NCBI GenBank assembly: GCA_016873115.1
Contig: VGYB01000001.1
Location: 1-64,000 of the forward strand
Direction: 5' to 3'
Length of the DNA: 64,000 nucleotides
From: Planctomycetota bacterium
Lineage (GTDB): Bacteria; Planctomycetota; Phycisphaerae; Phycisphaerales; SM1A02
In this document: piece by piece, positions 35,734-44,191 of the stretch
How positions within the stretch are numbered: position 1 is the stretch's first letter
Layout of the letters: every line of letters starts with the position of its first letter
Translations under genes and position numbers: made by a program
The notes under the pieces: generated by a model
The model's database searches: none
Told to the model about the DNA's origin: nothing
Seen by the model: the letters and a program-made list of their open reading frames with translations, nothing else

Positions 35734-37041
35734 TCAACGACCGAGCACGCGCGAAGCAAGCCCTCGCACATCGACCACTCCGAACACATCGAGCGCTGCC
35801 AGCAGCAGCGCGACCGACAGCAGGGCAATCACGATGCCCATCAGACGCGATGATCCCGGCGCACCGGTGGAGGAAGCCGTCGAAGCGGCACCGGCGGCCG
35901 CGTCCGCAGACCCCCGTGACCCCGAACCACGCGCCGTCGATCGCTGCCCCGCCCCGCCGGGCCGCTGCGTCGCCACCGTGACGGGCTTCGGCACGAGCAC
36001 CGTGCGCAGCGCCGTTGCCAGCGCCCCGGCATCGGCATGACGAGCGCCCGGATCCTTGGCCAGGCACCGTGAGACGGCATCGGTCAGCGCGTCGGGCGCC
36101 TGCGGCATGGCTTCGCGCAGGTCGGGCACCTTGCCCCGCGAGACGGTCTGGATCGCCTCGGCCACCGGTACGCCGCGTACATCGTAGGGATACGTCTCGG
36201 TGAGCAGTTCGAAGAGGATCATGCCGAGCGCGTAGACATCGGTACGCGCATCGATCCGGTCGCGCTGGCCCAGGCACTGCTCGGGACTCATGTACTGCAG
36301 GGTGCCGACGAGCTGGCCTGTCTCGGTCCGCACGCCAAAGCGGGACGAGTCCTCCTGGGCTGCACGGGCAATGCCGAAGTCGATCACCTTCACTTGTGCG
36401 CGCACATCGACGAGGATGTTGCCCGGCTTGAGATCGCGGTGCACGATGCCCTGCGCATGCGCATGCGAAATGGCATCGCACACGCGTACGAAGAGTTCCA
36501 GACGGCCCCGCAAGGGCAGCGATTGCCGACTTGCCCAATCGGTGAGATCGATGCCGTCGTCAATGAACTCCATGGCGAACCACGGGAAGATCGCCTGACC
36601 GTCGTCATGAAGACCGCTCGCATGCAGCCGTGCAATGCCAGGATGGTCGAGCTTGGCCAGGATCGCCGACTCCTGCTGGAACCGTCGCATCGTGATGTCG
36701 GTCACGCCCCCGCGCGAGAGCACCTTCACGGCGGCTCGCGAGGGCTGGCCTTCGCGCGTGCCTTCATACACACGACCCATCCCACCGGATCCAATGAGCC
36801 GCTCGATGCGGAAGCCGCCGAGCTCAAGACCGAGCATCGGATCCACGGCCATGTGACGCGGCGGGACTTCGGGCACCACGGACTCGGCGTTGGTGGGCTG
36901 GTGCGCGAGCAACCGCTTGGCTTCCTCGCGGACCAGCACATCGTCAGTGCGCTCGCAGAGCCACTCGTGCACATGCTGGATGCCCTCGACCTGCGCCTGC
37001 CTCACCAAGCCTCGTACGATCGATCGCTGCTCCGGTGTCAT
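35734..37041 (-). CDS. Membrane-anchored Ser/Thr protein kinase
   Basis: A 435-residue Hanks-type kinase. The Gly-rich loop IGSGGMGRVYEG is near residue 83, the ATP Lys in AAVKVL, the catalytic loop in VHRDLKPGN, the metal site in VIDFGIA, and the activation segment ends GTLQYMSPEQ. After the domain comes an Ala/Gly/Ser-rich linker and a membrane helix at about 401-425 with a short tail. It overlaps the histidine kinase gene by ATGA, so it is the third member of an H-NOX / histidine kinase / Ser-Thr kinase operon. Cross-talk between the two kinases is inferred from coupling only. Confidence 0.92.
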   Translation of the reverse strand: MTPEQRSIVRGLVRQAQVEGIQHVHEWLCERTDDVLVREEAKRLLAHQPTNAESVVPEVPPRHMAVDPMLGLELGGFRIERLIGSGGMGRVYEGTREGQPSRAAVKVLSRGGVTDITMRRFQQESAILAKLDHPGIARLHASGLHDDGQAIFPWFAMEFIDDGIDLTDWASRQSLPLRGRLELFVRVCDAISHAHAQGIVHRDLKPGNILVDVRAQVKVIDFGIARAAQEDSSRFGVRTETGQLVGTLQYMSPEQCLGQRDRIDARTDVYALGMILFELLTETYPYDVRGVPVAEAIQTVSRGKVPDLREAMPQAPDALTDAVSRCLAKDPGARHADAGALATALRTVLVPKPVTVATQRPGGAGQRSTARGSGSRGSADAAAGAASTASSTGAPGSSRLMGIVIALLSVALLLAALDVFGVVDVRGLASRVLGR

Positions 37042-37925
37042 GCCGACCTCCGTTGCACGGGCCCATCGATCGGGAGATCGACCGTGACGGTCGTCCCCTG
37101 CCCCACGACGCTCTGCACCGCGATCCTGCCACCGAGCATGAGCACGATCTGCCGGGTGATGCTCATGCCGAGTCCGGTGCTGGCAAAGCGCAAATCCTCC
37201 TCACGACGCACGGGCTGGAATGGCTCGAACAGCCGATCGAGCTGGCTGCGATCCATGCCGCGCCCGGTATCGACCACCTCGATGCGATAGCCGTCCACCC
37301 CGAGCCGCGATGCCTGCACCGTGATCATGCCACCCATGGTGTGCTTGGCGGCATTGGACAGGAGATTCAGGAGGACTTGACGCAACCTGACCGGGTCGGA
37401 GGTGACCGTGCCGAGGCCGGGCTCGACCTTGGTGTGCACGACGGACCGGTTCTCCATGACCATGGGTACGGCAATCGCGATCGACTCCTCCATGACCGCC
37501 GGGACCTCGACCGGCTGGAGCGCGAGCTCGAGCTTGCCCGACTCCGCCTTGCTGTAGTCGAGCACATTGTTGATCAGGGCCAGCAGGCCACGCCCGGCGA
37601 CCATGATGCGCCGAGCGTCCTCGATGACCTGATCGCCGCGAGCGTCCTCGGCGATCATCTCGGCATAGCCGATGACGGCATTCAGCGGAGTGCGCAACTC
37701 GTGGCTGAGGTCAGCGAGGAAGAGACCCTTGGCAGCGCTGTGGCGCTCGGCCTGTCGCCGGGCAGTGTCGAGTTCCCCAACCATGCCCTGCAACCGGCTG
37801 AGCGCGGCGTAGAGGTCGCGCGACTTGTTCTCCAAGAGCGTCTCGGCTTGCTCGCGTGCCGAGCGCTCCCGGGCCAGCATGCGGCGAAGCAGCTCGATGT
37901 CCTCGATGCCCCCCTCGCCGCTCAC
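37038..37925 (-). CDS. Soluble sensor histidine kinase coupled to H-NOX
   Basis: A 295-residue kinase without membrane helices. An N-terminal coiled coil (residues 8-65) leads into HisKA with the phosphorylated His75 in LADLSHELRTPLNAV. The ATPase domain has the N box (LLNLLSNAAKH, about 185-195), G1 DTGRGM (219-224), an F box FEPF, and G2 STGLGM. I chose GTG at 37925 because it overlaps the H-NOX stop as GTGA; the frame upstream is a shadow. No own sensor domain is present, so the neighbouring H-NOX probably provides input, as in known H-NOX/HahK pairs. No receiver protein lies nearby. Confidence 0.9.
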   Translation of the reverse strand: MSGEGGIEDIELLRRMLARERSAREQAETLLENKSRDLYAALSRLQGMVGELDTARRQAERHSAAKGLFLADLSHELRTPLNAVIGYAEMIAEDARGDQVIEDARRIMVAGRGLLALINNVLDYSKAESGKLELALQPVEVPAVMEESIAIAVPMVMENRSVVHTKVEPGLGTVTSDPVRLRQVLLNLLSNAAKHTMGGMITVQASRLGVDGYRIEVVDTGRGMDRSQLDRLFEPFQPVRREEDLRFASTGLGMSITRQIVLMLGGRIAVQSVVGQGTTVTVDLPIDGPVQRRSA

Positions 37926-38461
37926 GAACGCCTCAGTTCGAAGATCGCCTCGCGTGCTCCGTCGCGGCCGAGCGGGTGACGCGCGAGCTCGTAGCGCCCA
38001 CCCCAATGAGACATGGCTCCGCGCAGCAGTCCGTCTGCCAGCGAGGCGAAGGGGCGCTGCGATCGATACTCGAGCACGAAGACATCGCCCTGCCATCGCG
38101 TGACGAATGATGGCAGTTCTGCATCCGGATAGAGCTTGCGCACCTCGACATGCACCACGCCATCGAGGCTCTCCAGGAATGTGAAGATGTCCGCATGCCC
38201 GGCCACCGCGAATGGGAATCGCTGCGACAGAACGCCGAACAGGTGCTCACCGAAGGCCTTGAGCAGGTCGTCGGGCGACACCCCGGTCTTCCTGGAGAGC
38301 GCCGTCAGGAGGGCGACGGCTTCCTCATGCGGGTAGGTCCCGACCGCCGTATAGGCCCCACCAGACGGCACCTTGCTCTCGGTGATCAGGGCATCCCAGG
38401 TGGCTTCGCCGAAGCGAGCCGTCACCAGTTCGCCAAATTCCCGAAAGACAATGCCCTTCAT
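37922..38461 (-). CDS. H-NOX heme nitric oxide/oxygen sensor
   Basis: A 179-residue single-domain H-NOX. It starts MKGIVFREFGELV. The proximal heme ligand is His104 in VVHVEVRKLYPDAELP, and the heme-propionate motif YxSxR is Y132-R-S134-Q-R136. The position corresponding to the oxygen-stabilising distal Tyr of thermophilic H-NOX proteins (nine after the motif Tyr) is Leu here, which suggests selectivity for nitric oxide over oxygen; that is inferred from alignment by eye. It is the first gene of a three-gene signalling operon and is coupled by GTGA to the histidine kinase. Confidence 0.92.
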   Translation of the reverse strand: MKGIVFREFGELVTARFGEATWDALITESKVPSGGAYTAVGTYPHEEAVALLTALSRKTGVSPDDLLKAFGEHLFGVLSQRFPFAVAGHADIFTFLESLDGVVHVEVRKLYPDAELPSFVTRWQGDVFVLEYRSQRPFASLADGLLRGAMSHWGGRYELARHPLGRDGAREAIFELRRS

Positions 38462-38512
38462 GGTGCGATACACGATACGGGCGGCCCGACGGGTGCGCCC
38501 AGAGGAACCGCC

Positions 38513-38818
38513 ATGAAGATCGTGCTCGTCCTGCTCACCTTCGCCACCGTGCTGCTCGCCGGCCAGATCATCATGGCCGAACGGCTCTCCGATCCAAGCA
38601 TGCTCGCGGCAGTCAAATGGTCCGCCTTCGGGCTTCTGGTCGTCGGTGCCATCGCCATGGCACGGGATGGCTCTGCCACCTGGTGCGGACTCCTCGCTGC
38701 CGTGGCGGTCATGATCAACCCGCTTTGGCCACTCTCGATCCCTGCCGAGTACGGCAACCATGTGCTGGCCACCGCGGCGGCCATCACTGGCGCAAGCGTC
38801 ATCCGCAAGTGGCAGTGA
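38513..38818 (+). CDS. Small integral membrane protein, unknown function
   Basis: A 101-residue protein with three or four hydrophobic helices (VLVLLTFATVLLAG near the start, AFGLLVVGAIAMA, GLLAAVAVMINPLWP and a final ATAAAITGASVI). The layout resembles small DUF6804-like membrane proteins; that link is uncertain. AGAGGA precedes the ATG. It is divergent from H-NOX, with 51 bases between starts, so they may share a control region. No function is assigned. Confidence 0.65.
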   Translation: MKIVLVLLTFATVLLAGQIIMAERLSDPSMLAAVKWSAFGLLVVGAIAMARDGSATWCGLLAAVAVMINPLWPLSIPAEYGNHVLATAAAITGASVIRKWQ

Positions 38819-38875
38819 TGCCAGGACCGCGCAGGCGGGCACCGTTGGTGCCGCGGCGACGGATCCGCACTCGGC

Positions 38876-40366
38876 TCAGGGCACGATGAAGATGAGCGCT
38901 CCGCCAGGCTCGATGCCTTCGGACTCGCTCTTCATCCGACCCGCCGCCACCTGTCGGTCCCGCACACACACCCCGACGCCGAACCGGCGATTGGGGACGG
39001 TCACGGTTGGACGCAGCGCGTAACGCTCGGACCACCCGCCGGCCGCTGGCACGAAGACCGTGACCGCACCAAGCCGATCGCCGAGTGTCTTCGCCGTGGC
39101 GTCGCCGACCGCGATGAAGCCATCACCAAGGTCGAATGATGTCCCGAATCCACCGCTGCTGGAGGCATTGGCCTTGAGTTCCCCCGTGGCAGACCATTGC
39201 CCGACATCTTCGTAGGTGAAGAGGCGAGCAACGGTCGTCGGGACATCCGTGGCTCGGATGACCAACAGGTTGCCACGCATGGCAAGACGGTTGCCGAAGC
39301 CGGCCCATGCACAATCGGCTGGCGGTGCGATCGACTGACGAAGCGCCCAGACACCATTGGCACCACGACGGTAGATGTGCACCGCGCACTCGCCCGATTC
39401 CTGTATGGGCTGCTTCGGGCTCGGCTGCCAGGCCTTCGGGCTGGTGATCGCAAGCTGGTCGCCGGAGGCCGCAATGGCACCACCGAACCAGATGGCCTTG
39501 ATTGCAGGATCCGGAGAGAGCGAGCCTGCGCCAGACCAGAGGCCATCCTTGAGCGTGAAGAGGTACACGCGTGGTGCATCGACGATCGCCCGCCCCTGTT
39601 CGCCACGGAACTTGGTGTCGACCGCGCTCACCGCCAGGAACCCATCGCCCATCGCCATGGCGCTGCCAAATGCCGGTTCGGCGCGCGTGGCTGGCGGCAT
39701 CAGGCGCTGGACCTGCTTCCAACCTGACGCAGCCGGGTCACGCCTCCACACGACGACCTGGCCCGCGCGACCAGGTGTCTCGGCGCTCGTGAAGAGCCAG
39801 TCGTCGTTGCCCACCACCGACTGGAGCACGGTTTCCGAAACCGTCGTGTCGCTGATCCCCGCAAGTTCGGAAGTACCGACCCAGGCTCCGTCGACTTCGG
39901 CAAAGGTCGCGATCTGGCCGTTGAATCCTCCCGTTCGGACACGCTCCGGACCGGTGACGATGAGGCGGCTTCCTGCCCAGCCGATCACCGATCCAAAGGT
40001 CGGCGAAACGGTGGGCTGCGAAGCATCAAGCACCGCGCTCTCGCCGAGCTCGATCAAGGGGACAGGTGCGGTGGACTCTGGAACCACCTGCGTCGCGGGG
40101 CGATCGATGGCCTCCTGTGCAGTGGCGACGGAGGGCGCGGTCGTGCGAACCGGAACCGATGCCGCCCCGGCCGGAGTCGTGGGTGCAACACGGGCGGGGG
40201 TTTCGGCGGACGCTGAAGCCGGCGCCTGCATCGCGACGGTGGGCTCGGTCGCAGCCGTCTGTGCCGGACCGGCGGAGGCCTTGGGCTGGCATCCCATGGC
40301 CATGCAGGCCAGGATCAGGGCGACAGCGGAACTGAACGCGGGCAAACGCAGCGAATCGAGGTGCAT
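38876..40366 (-). CDS. Exported lipoprotein with FG-GAP-like beta-propeller repeats
   Basis: A 496-residue lipoprotein. The signal starts MHLDSLRLPAFSSAVALI and ends in the lipobox MAMGC. A low-complexity Ala/Thr/Pro/Val linker (about 30-95) follows. The rest has repeated units alternating a short FG-S/T motif with a GD-x-hydrophobic strand (TFGSVIGWAG, AFGSAMAMGDGFLAV, WFGGAIAASGDQLAI, GFGTSFDLGDGFIAV, RRFGVGVCVRDRQVA), about seven, as in FG-GAP propellers. The signature is shared with other planctomycete proteins of unknown role. It is divergent from the squalene-cyclase-fold gene, with 21 bases between. Confidence 0.78.
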   Translation of the reverse strand: MHLDSLRLPAFSSAVALILACMAMGCQPKASAGPAQTAATEPTVAMQAPASASAETPARVAPTTPAGAASVPVRTTAPSVATAQEAIDRPATQVVPESTAPVPLIELGESAVLDASQPTVSPTFGSVIGWAGSRLIVTGPERVRTGGFNGQIATFAEVDGAWVGTSELAGISDTTVSETVLQSVVGNDDWLFTSAETPGRAGQVVVWRRDPAASGWKQVQRLMPPATRAEPAFGSAMAMGDGFLAVSAVDTKFRGEQGRAIVDAPRVYLFTLKDGLWSGAGSLSPDPAIKAIWFGGAIAASGDQLAITSPKAWQPSPKQPIQESGECAVHIYRRGANGVWALRQSIAPPADCAWAGFGNRLAMRGNLLVIRATDVPTTVARLFTYEDVGQWSATGELKANASSSGGFGTSFDLGDGFIAVGDATAKTLGDRLGAVTVFVPAAGGWSERYALRPTVTVPNRRFGVGVCVRDRQVAAGRMKSESEGIEPGGALIFIVP

Positions 40367-40387
40367 GGCCGTACTGTACGGCACACC

Positions 40388-41731
40388 ATGATCATCGTTG
40401 CCCTGTTCAGCCATGCACTTCTGGTCGTACCGCCCTACCAAGAACCGACCGTGCCGCTCGACCCACGCATCAAGGGTGAGCGGATCACGAGCCTTGCCCC
40501 ACCTGAAGCCACGGTGACCCGCCCGGTCGTGGCACCGATCCACCGGATCACCGGCTCGGCAACCGAGAGCGGCCTCGCGACCGACCTTGACGCACGCGCT
40601 CGAGTCGCCTTGCGGCGTGGACTGGGCTGGCTCAGTGCAGCCCAGGATCCGTCAGGCGGATGGTTGGTCGCGAAGGCGGCAGCGGGCACCGATCAACCCC
40701 GGCCCAGCCAAGCCGCTTCCACGGCCGTGACCGGTTTGGCCATGAAGGCCTTTGCGCAGGCAGGCGATGCCACAGACGATGCCACCATCGCGCGCGCCCT
40801 GGGTTTCATCAAGGCCCAGACCTTCCCCACGGGGACCTTCGTACCCGATCCCGCAGGGAGCCTCGGCAACTATGTCGCGGCCTCGATCGCGATGGGATTG
40901 GCGGCCCTCGACCGCCCGAATGAGCTCCCGATGCTCGAGCAGACCGTGGAGTGGCTCCGCCAGAACCAGTGGGACCACACCGAAGGGCTCGCCTCGACCA
41001 AGGACTGGTACGGCGGTGCGGGCTACGGCAACTGGGGGCGCCCCGATCTATCCAACACGCAACTCCTTCTCGATGCCTTGCACGACGCCGGCGTGAGCCA
41101 GGATGATCCCGCCGTGCAACGAGCGCTCGCCTTCGTCACGCGCACGCAGAACCTCAAGTCCACCAATCCCTCATCGTGGGCCCAGTCCGGCAGCGATGAC
41201 GGCGGTTTCGTCTACACGCCTGCCAACGGCGGCGAGAGCTTCGCAAGCGAGGATGCCGGCGAAGGCCGATACGGCGAGAAGCTCCCAGCCGGCACGCCGC
41301 GCACGCTCCGCAGCTACGGCAGCATGACCTACGCGGGACTCAAGAGCCTGCTCTACGCCGGTCTGTCGCCGGATGACCCGCGCGTGAAGGCCGCACGGGG
41401 CTGGATCGCGCTGCATTGGGGCTTCGAGTCGAACCCAGGCCTCGGCACGCAGGGTCTCTTCTACTACCGCCATGCCATGGCCCGCGCGCTCGCCGTGAAC
41501 GGTGAACGCACGATCACCGATGCCAAGGGCACGGTCCATGATTGGCGTGTCGAGCTCATCGAGAGCCTGCTTGCTGCCCAGCGCCCCGATGGTTCATGGG
41601 TCAACGCCACCGCACGATGGCAGGAAGACAAGCCGGAACTCGTGACCTGCTACACACTGCTTGCCCTCGAGGAAGCCCTCAAGCCGAGCCTGACGCCAGC
41701 CGTGGTCACCCCCGCTCGACCGGCACCGTGA
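40388..41731 (+). CDS. Exported squalene cyclase/prenyltransferase-fold repeat protein
   Basis: A 447-residue protein with a short signal-like start (MIIVALFSHALLVVPP) and an alpha-barrel made of repeats of the prenyltransferase/squalene oxidase type: LGWLSAAQDPSGGW, ALGFIKAQTFPTGTF, TVEWLRQNQW, DDGGFVYTP and ESLLAAQRPDGSWVN. The catalytic DxDD of hopene cyclases is not visible, so enzyme activity is doubtful. Planctomycetes encode many secreted members of this fold of unknown role. I chose the ATG at 40388. Its 3' end overlaps the opposing ctaA by 26 bases. Confidence 0.75.
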   Translation: MIIVALFSHALLVVPPYQEPTVPLDPRIKGERITSLAPPEATVTRPVVAPIHRITGSATESGLATDLDARARVALRRGLGWLSAAQDPSGGWLVAKAAAGTDQPRPSQAASTAVTGLAMKAFAQAGDATDDATIARALGFIKAQTFPTGTFVPDPAGSLGNYVAASIAMGLAALDRPNELPMLEQTVEWLRQNQWDHTEGLASTKDWYGGAGYGNWGRPDLSNTQLLLDALHDAGVSQDDPAVQRALAFVTRTQNLKSTNPSSWAQSGSDDGGFVYTPANGGESFASEDAGEGRYGEKLPAGTPRTLRSYGSMTYAGLKSLLYAGLSPDDPRVKAARGWIALHWGFESNPGLGTQGLFYYRHAMARALAVNGERTITDAKGTVHDWRVELIESLLAAQRPDGSWVNATARWQEDKPELVTCYTLLALEEALKPSLTPAVVTPARPAP

Positions 41732-43190
41732 GGAACCACGCCCAGGCCATCGCGGCGCTCGCCAGGAGCAGCGCGCCAGTGGCTTGGTGGGCCGTGGTGA
41801 AGACGACCTCGAGCGTGGGAATCACGGCACTGTCGCGCTTGAGCACCCACACAAGCGCGAGGAACCCCAGCACGACCTGAAGCGTCACCAGACCGTGCAG
41901 TGCCGCGCCCGTCCGACGCAGGCCGTTCGATCCAGCACACGCCACCTTCGTCACCGCATCGCCCGATGCACCGGACGTTGCACCCTCACGCATGGCCTTG
42001 ATGCCCACCCAGATGCACGCCACCAACGCCACCACGGACCATGACAGGTGCGCGTGCATCGCCCACTTGGGCGATGCCGGGGCACCGCCATCCGGGCTCG
42101 GGATCTGAAGATGCCGGTAGAGCGCGCCCAGCACCAATTGCACCAGCAGGATCACGATGAGCGCCACGGCCGGGTTGGATGCCATGCGCGTGACGGCCGC
42201 GCGGCGCTCGCGCCACGCAGGGCACGAGGCCACCGCGAGCACACAGAGTCCGGCAAAGACCACCTGCCCGAAGACACCGTGCATCACGGCAAAGGCGACG
42301 CTCGGTGCCAGGTCTTCGCTCGCCTGCGACAGCGTGATGGCCCCGGTCACCCGCATGCCGCCCATCAGCCCCTGCAGCGTGACCGCAGCCAGGAGCGCCG
42401 TGGCTCCCCACCGGATCGATGCCGGTGAACGGTTGGCCCACGCGAGCGCGGCCAGGACCAGCGTGGTCAGGCCCACGAGGGTCCCAAAGAGCCGATGCAC
42501 ATGCTCGTAGTACACCCCGCCCTTCATCTCGCTGATCGGATAGAGCAGCATGTTGTGCCCGAAGGTGTTGGGCCAGTCCGGCACGGCAAGGCCTTCTTCC
42601 AACCCGGTCACCAGGCCGCCGGTGATCAGCAGCAGGAACACCGTGCTGGCTGCGACCGTCGCAAACAGGTTGACCGGATCGCTCCCCTGCCGGTCACGCA
42701 CCATGCCGCCCATGCGTGCAGCGACCCAGCCCCCGAACATGCTCAGCGCGATGCTCGCTCCGTAGAGACCGCCGATCCACAGCAGGCCTGCGCGCCAGAC
42801 CTCACCCGCATCGCGCGAGAAGAGACTCCCGATCACGAGCAGATTGACCGTCGCCGAGACGGCGCCGACCTTCCACGGGGTGGCGGCGCCCCGTCGAGCG
42901 GCGAGCCAACCCAAGACCGCCGGTGCCGACAGCGTCAGCGCAAAGAGCGCTTCGCCGGCAAGCAGGCCCGGTCGCATCATCGCGATGTAGCCCAGCGTCC
43001 ACATGCACACGGTCGCGGCGAAACCGAGCGCAAGGTCACCGCCCCGCAGCGCTCCCGCTCCGAGTGCGCGCAGCATCGGCACGGCGATCGCCAGGAGGAC
43101 AGCCAGCGCGGCAACTGCGCCGGCGTACAAGGCGAGGAATCCCGGGAGCGAGAACGATGGATCGGCTTGGGCAACAAGGGAGGGCATCAT
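41706..43190 (-). CDS. ctaA: Heme A synthase with extended N-terminus
   Basis: A 494-residue membrane protein. The C-terminal 320 residues match CtaA/COX15, which oxidises heme O to heme A: the motif GGLVTGLEEGLAVPDWPNTF, the heme-ligand region YYEHVHRLFGTLVG, the middle MHGVFGQVVFAGL and MHAHLSWSVVAL, and the closing TAHQATGALLLASAAMAW. The N-terminal 170 residues hold about five extra helices not seen in ordinary CtaA. It is divergent from ctaB, with about 23 bases between starts. It serves the aa3-type oxidase encoded at 45-50 kb. Two adjacent ATG codons (43190, 43187) are possible starts. Confidence 0.9.
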   Translation of the reverse strand: MMPSLVAQADPSFSLPGFLALYAGAVAALAVLLAIAVPMLRALGAGALRGGDLALGFAATVCMWTLGYIAMMRPGLLAGEALFALTLSAPAVLGWLAARRGAATPWKVGAVSATVNLLVIGSLFSRDAGEVWRAGLLWIGGLYGASIALSMFGGWVAARMGGMVRDRQGSDPVNLFATVAASTVFLLLITGGLVTGLEEGLAVPDWPNTFGHNMLLYPISEMKGGVYYEHVHRLFGTLVGLTTLVLAALAWANRSPASIRWGATALLAAVTLQGLMGGMRVTGAITLSQASEDLAPSVAFAVMHGVFGQVVFAGLCVLAVASCPAWRERRAAVTRMASNPAVALIVILLVQLVLGALYRHLQIPSPDGGAPASPKWAMHAHLSWSVVALVACIWVGIKAMREGATSGASGDAVTKVACAGSNGLRRTGAALHGLVTLQVVLGFLALVWVLKRDSAVIPTLEVVFTTAHQATGALLLASAAMAWAWFLTVPVERG

Positions 43191-43213
43191 GGATGCATAT
43201 GCTAGGAGCGCCC

Positions 43214-44191
43214 ATGGACGAAGACCGTTCCACGATTCCCCCACCCCGCAGCGTGCTGCGCACGCTGGCCGACCTGACCAAGTTCCGGCTCAATGCGCTG
43301 GTGGTGCTGACGACCGCAGCAGGTTTCGTGGTGGCCAGCGCCATGCCGGGCGCCAATCGGTCGTGGACCCTCCTTGGATGGTGCGTGCTGGGTACCGCTT
43401 GTGCTGCCGCGAGCGCCGCGATCCTGAACCAGGTGCTCGAGGCCGGCCCCGACGCGCGCATGCGACGCACCGCCGGGCGACCACTCCCCACCGGCCGGGT
43501 ACGCCGCGTGAGTGCATGGGTCATGGCGCTGGTGCTTGGGTATGCGGGCTTCGCGATCCTGGCCAGTTTCGTCAACCTGCTGGCTGCCGGTCTCGCCGTC
43601 GGCAACATCGTGCTCTACGCAGCCATCTACACGCCGCTCAAGCGCCACACCACGCTGAACACGATCGTGGGTGCCGTCACCGGTGCCTTGCCACCCATGA
43701 TCGGCTGGGCTGCATCCACCGGTGAACTCACGGTCGGCGCGTGGGTGATCGGTGGCGTGCTCTTCCTCTGGCAGATGCCGCACTTCCTGGCACTGGCCTG
43801 GATGCTCCGTGACGACTACGAGCGCGGCGGCTTCGCCATGTTGCCTTCGCGCGACCCCGATGGCGCAATCACGGCCACCGCGAGCCTGGCCACCAGCCTG
43901 CTGCTGGTCCCGGTTGCGTTGCTGGGCGTGCATGTCGGTGCCGCAGGCTTCCTCTTTGCCTTGGTGGCCGTGGTGGCCGGATCGGGGCTCTCGCTGCTTT
44001 CGTTCCGGTTCCTGCGGGAACGCAGCCATGCCCGGGCACGCACGCTCTTCCTGGCCAGTCTGGTCTACCTGCCCATCGTGCTGGGTGCCATGTGCATCGA
44101 TCGCGGAGCGGTCTCTGTCGAGGCCTCGCTGCGTGGAGGCGCAGCCAATGTGCCACTCGAACCCGTGAAGGAGCCGCCACTCGATGCCTGA
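43214..44191 (+). CDS. ctaB: Protoheme IX farnesyltransferase (heme O synthase)
   Basis: A 325-residue UbiA-family membrane enzyme that adds a farnesyl group to heme B to make heme O. The first Asp-rich region is modified to NQVLEAGPDARMRRT, followed by RPLPTGRV, YTPLKRHTTLNTIVGAVTGALP (in part), FLWQMPHFLALAW and YERGGFAMLP. Nine helices are expected. AGGAG precedes the ATG at 43214. Its stop overlaps the DUF3179 gene by eight bases. Confidence 0.95.
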   Translation: MDEDRSTIPPPRSVLRTLADLTKFRLNALVVLTTAAGFVVASAMPGANRSWTLLGWCVLGTACAAASAAILNQVLEAGPDARMRRTAGRPLPTGRVRRVSAWVMALVLGYAGFAILASFVNLLAAGLAVGNIVLYAAIYTPLKRHTTLNTIVGAVTGALPPMIGWAASTGELTVGAWVIGGVLFLWQMPHFLALAWMLRDDYERGGFAMLPSRDPDGAITATASLATSLLLVPVALLGVHVGAAGFLFALVAVVAGSGLSLLSFRFLRERSHARARTLFLASLVYLPIVLGAMCIDRGAVSVEASLRGGAANVPLEPVKEPPLDA

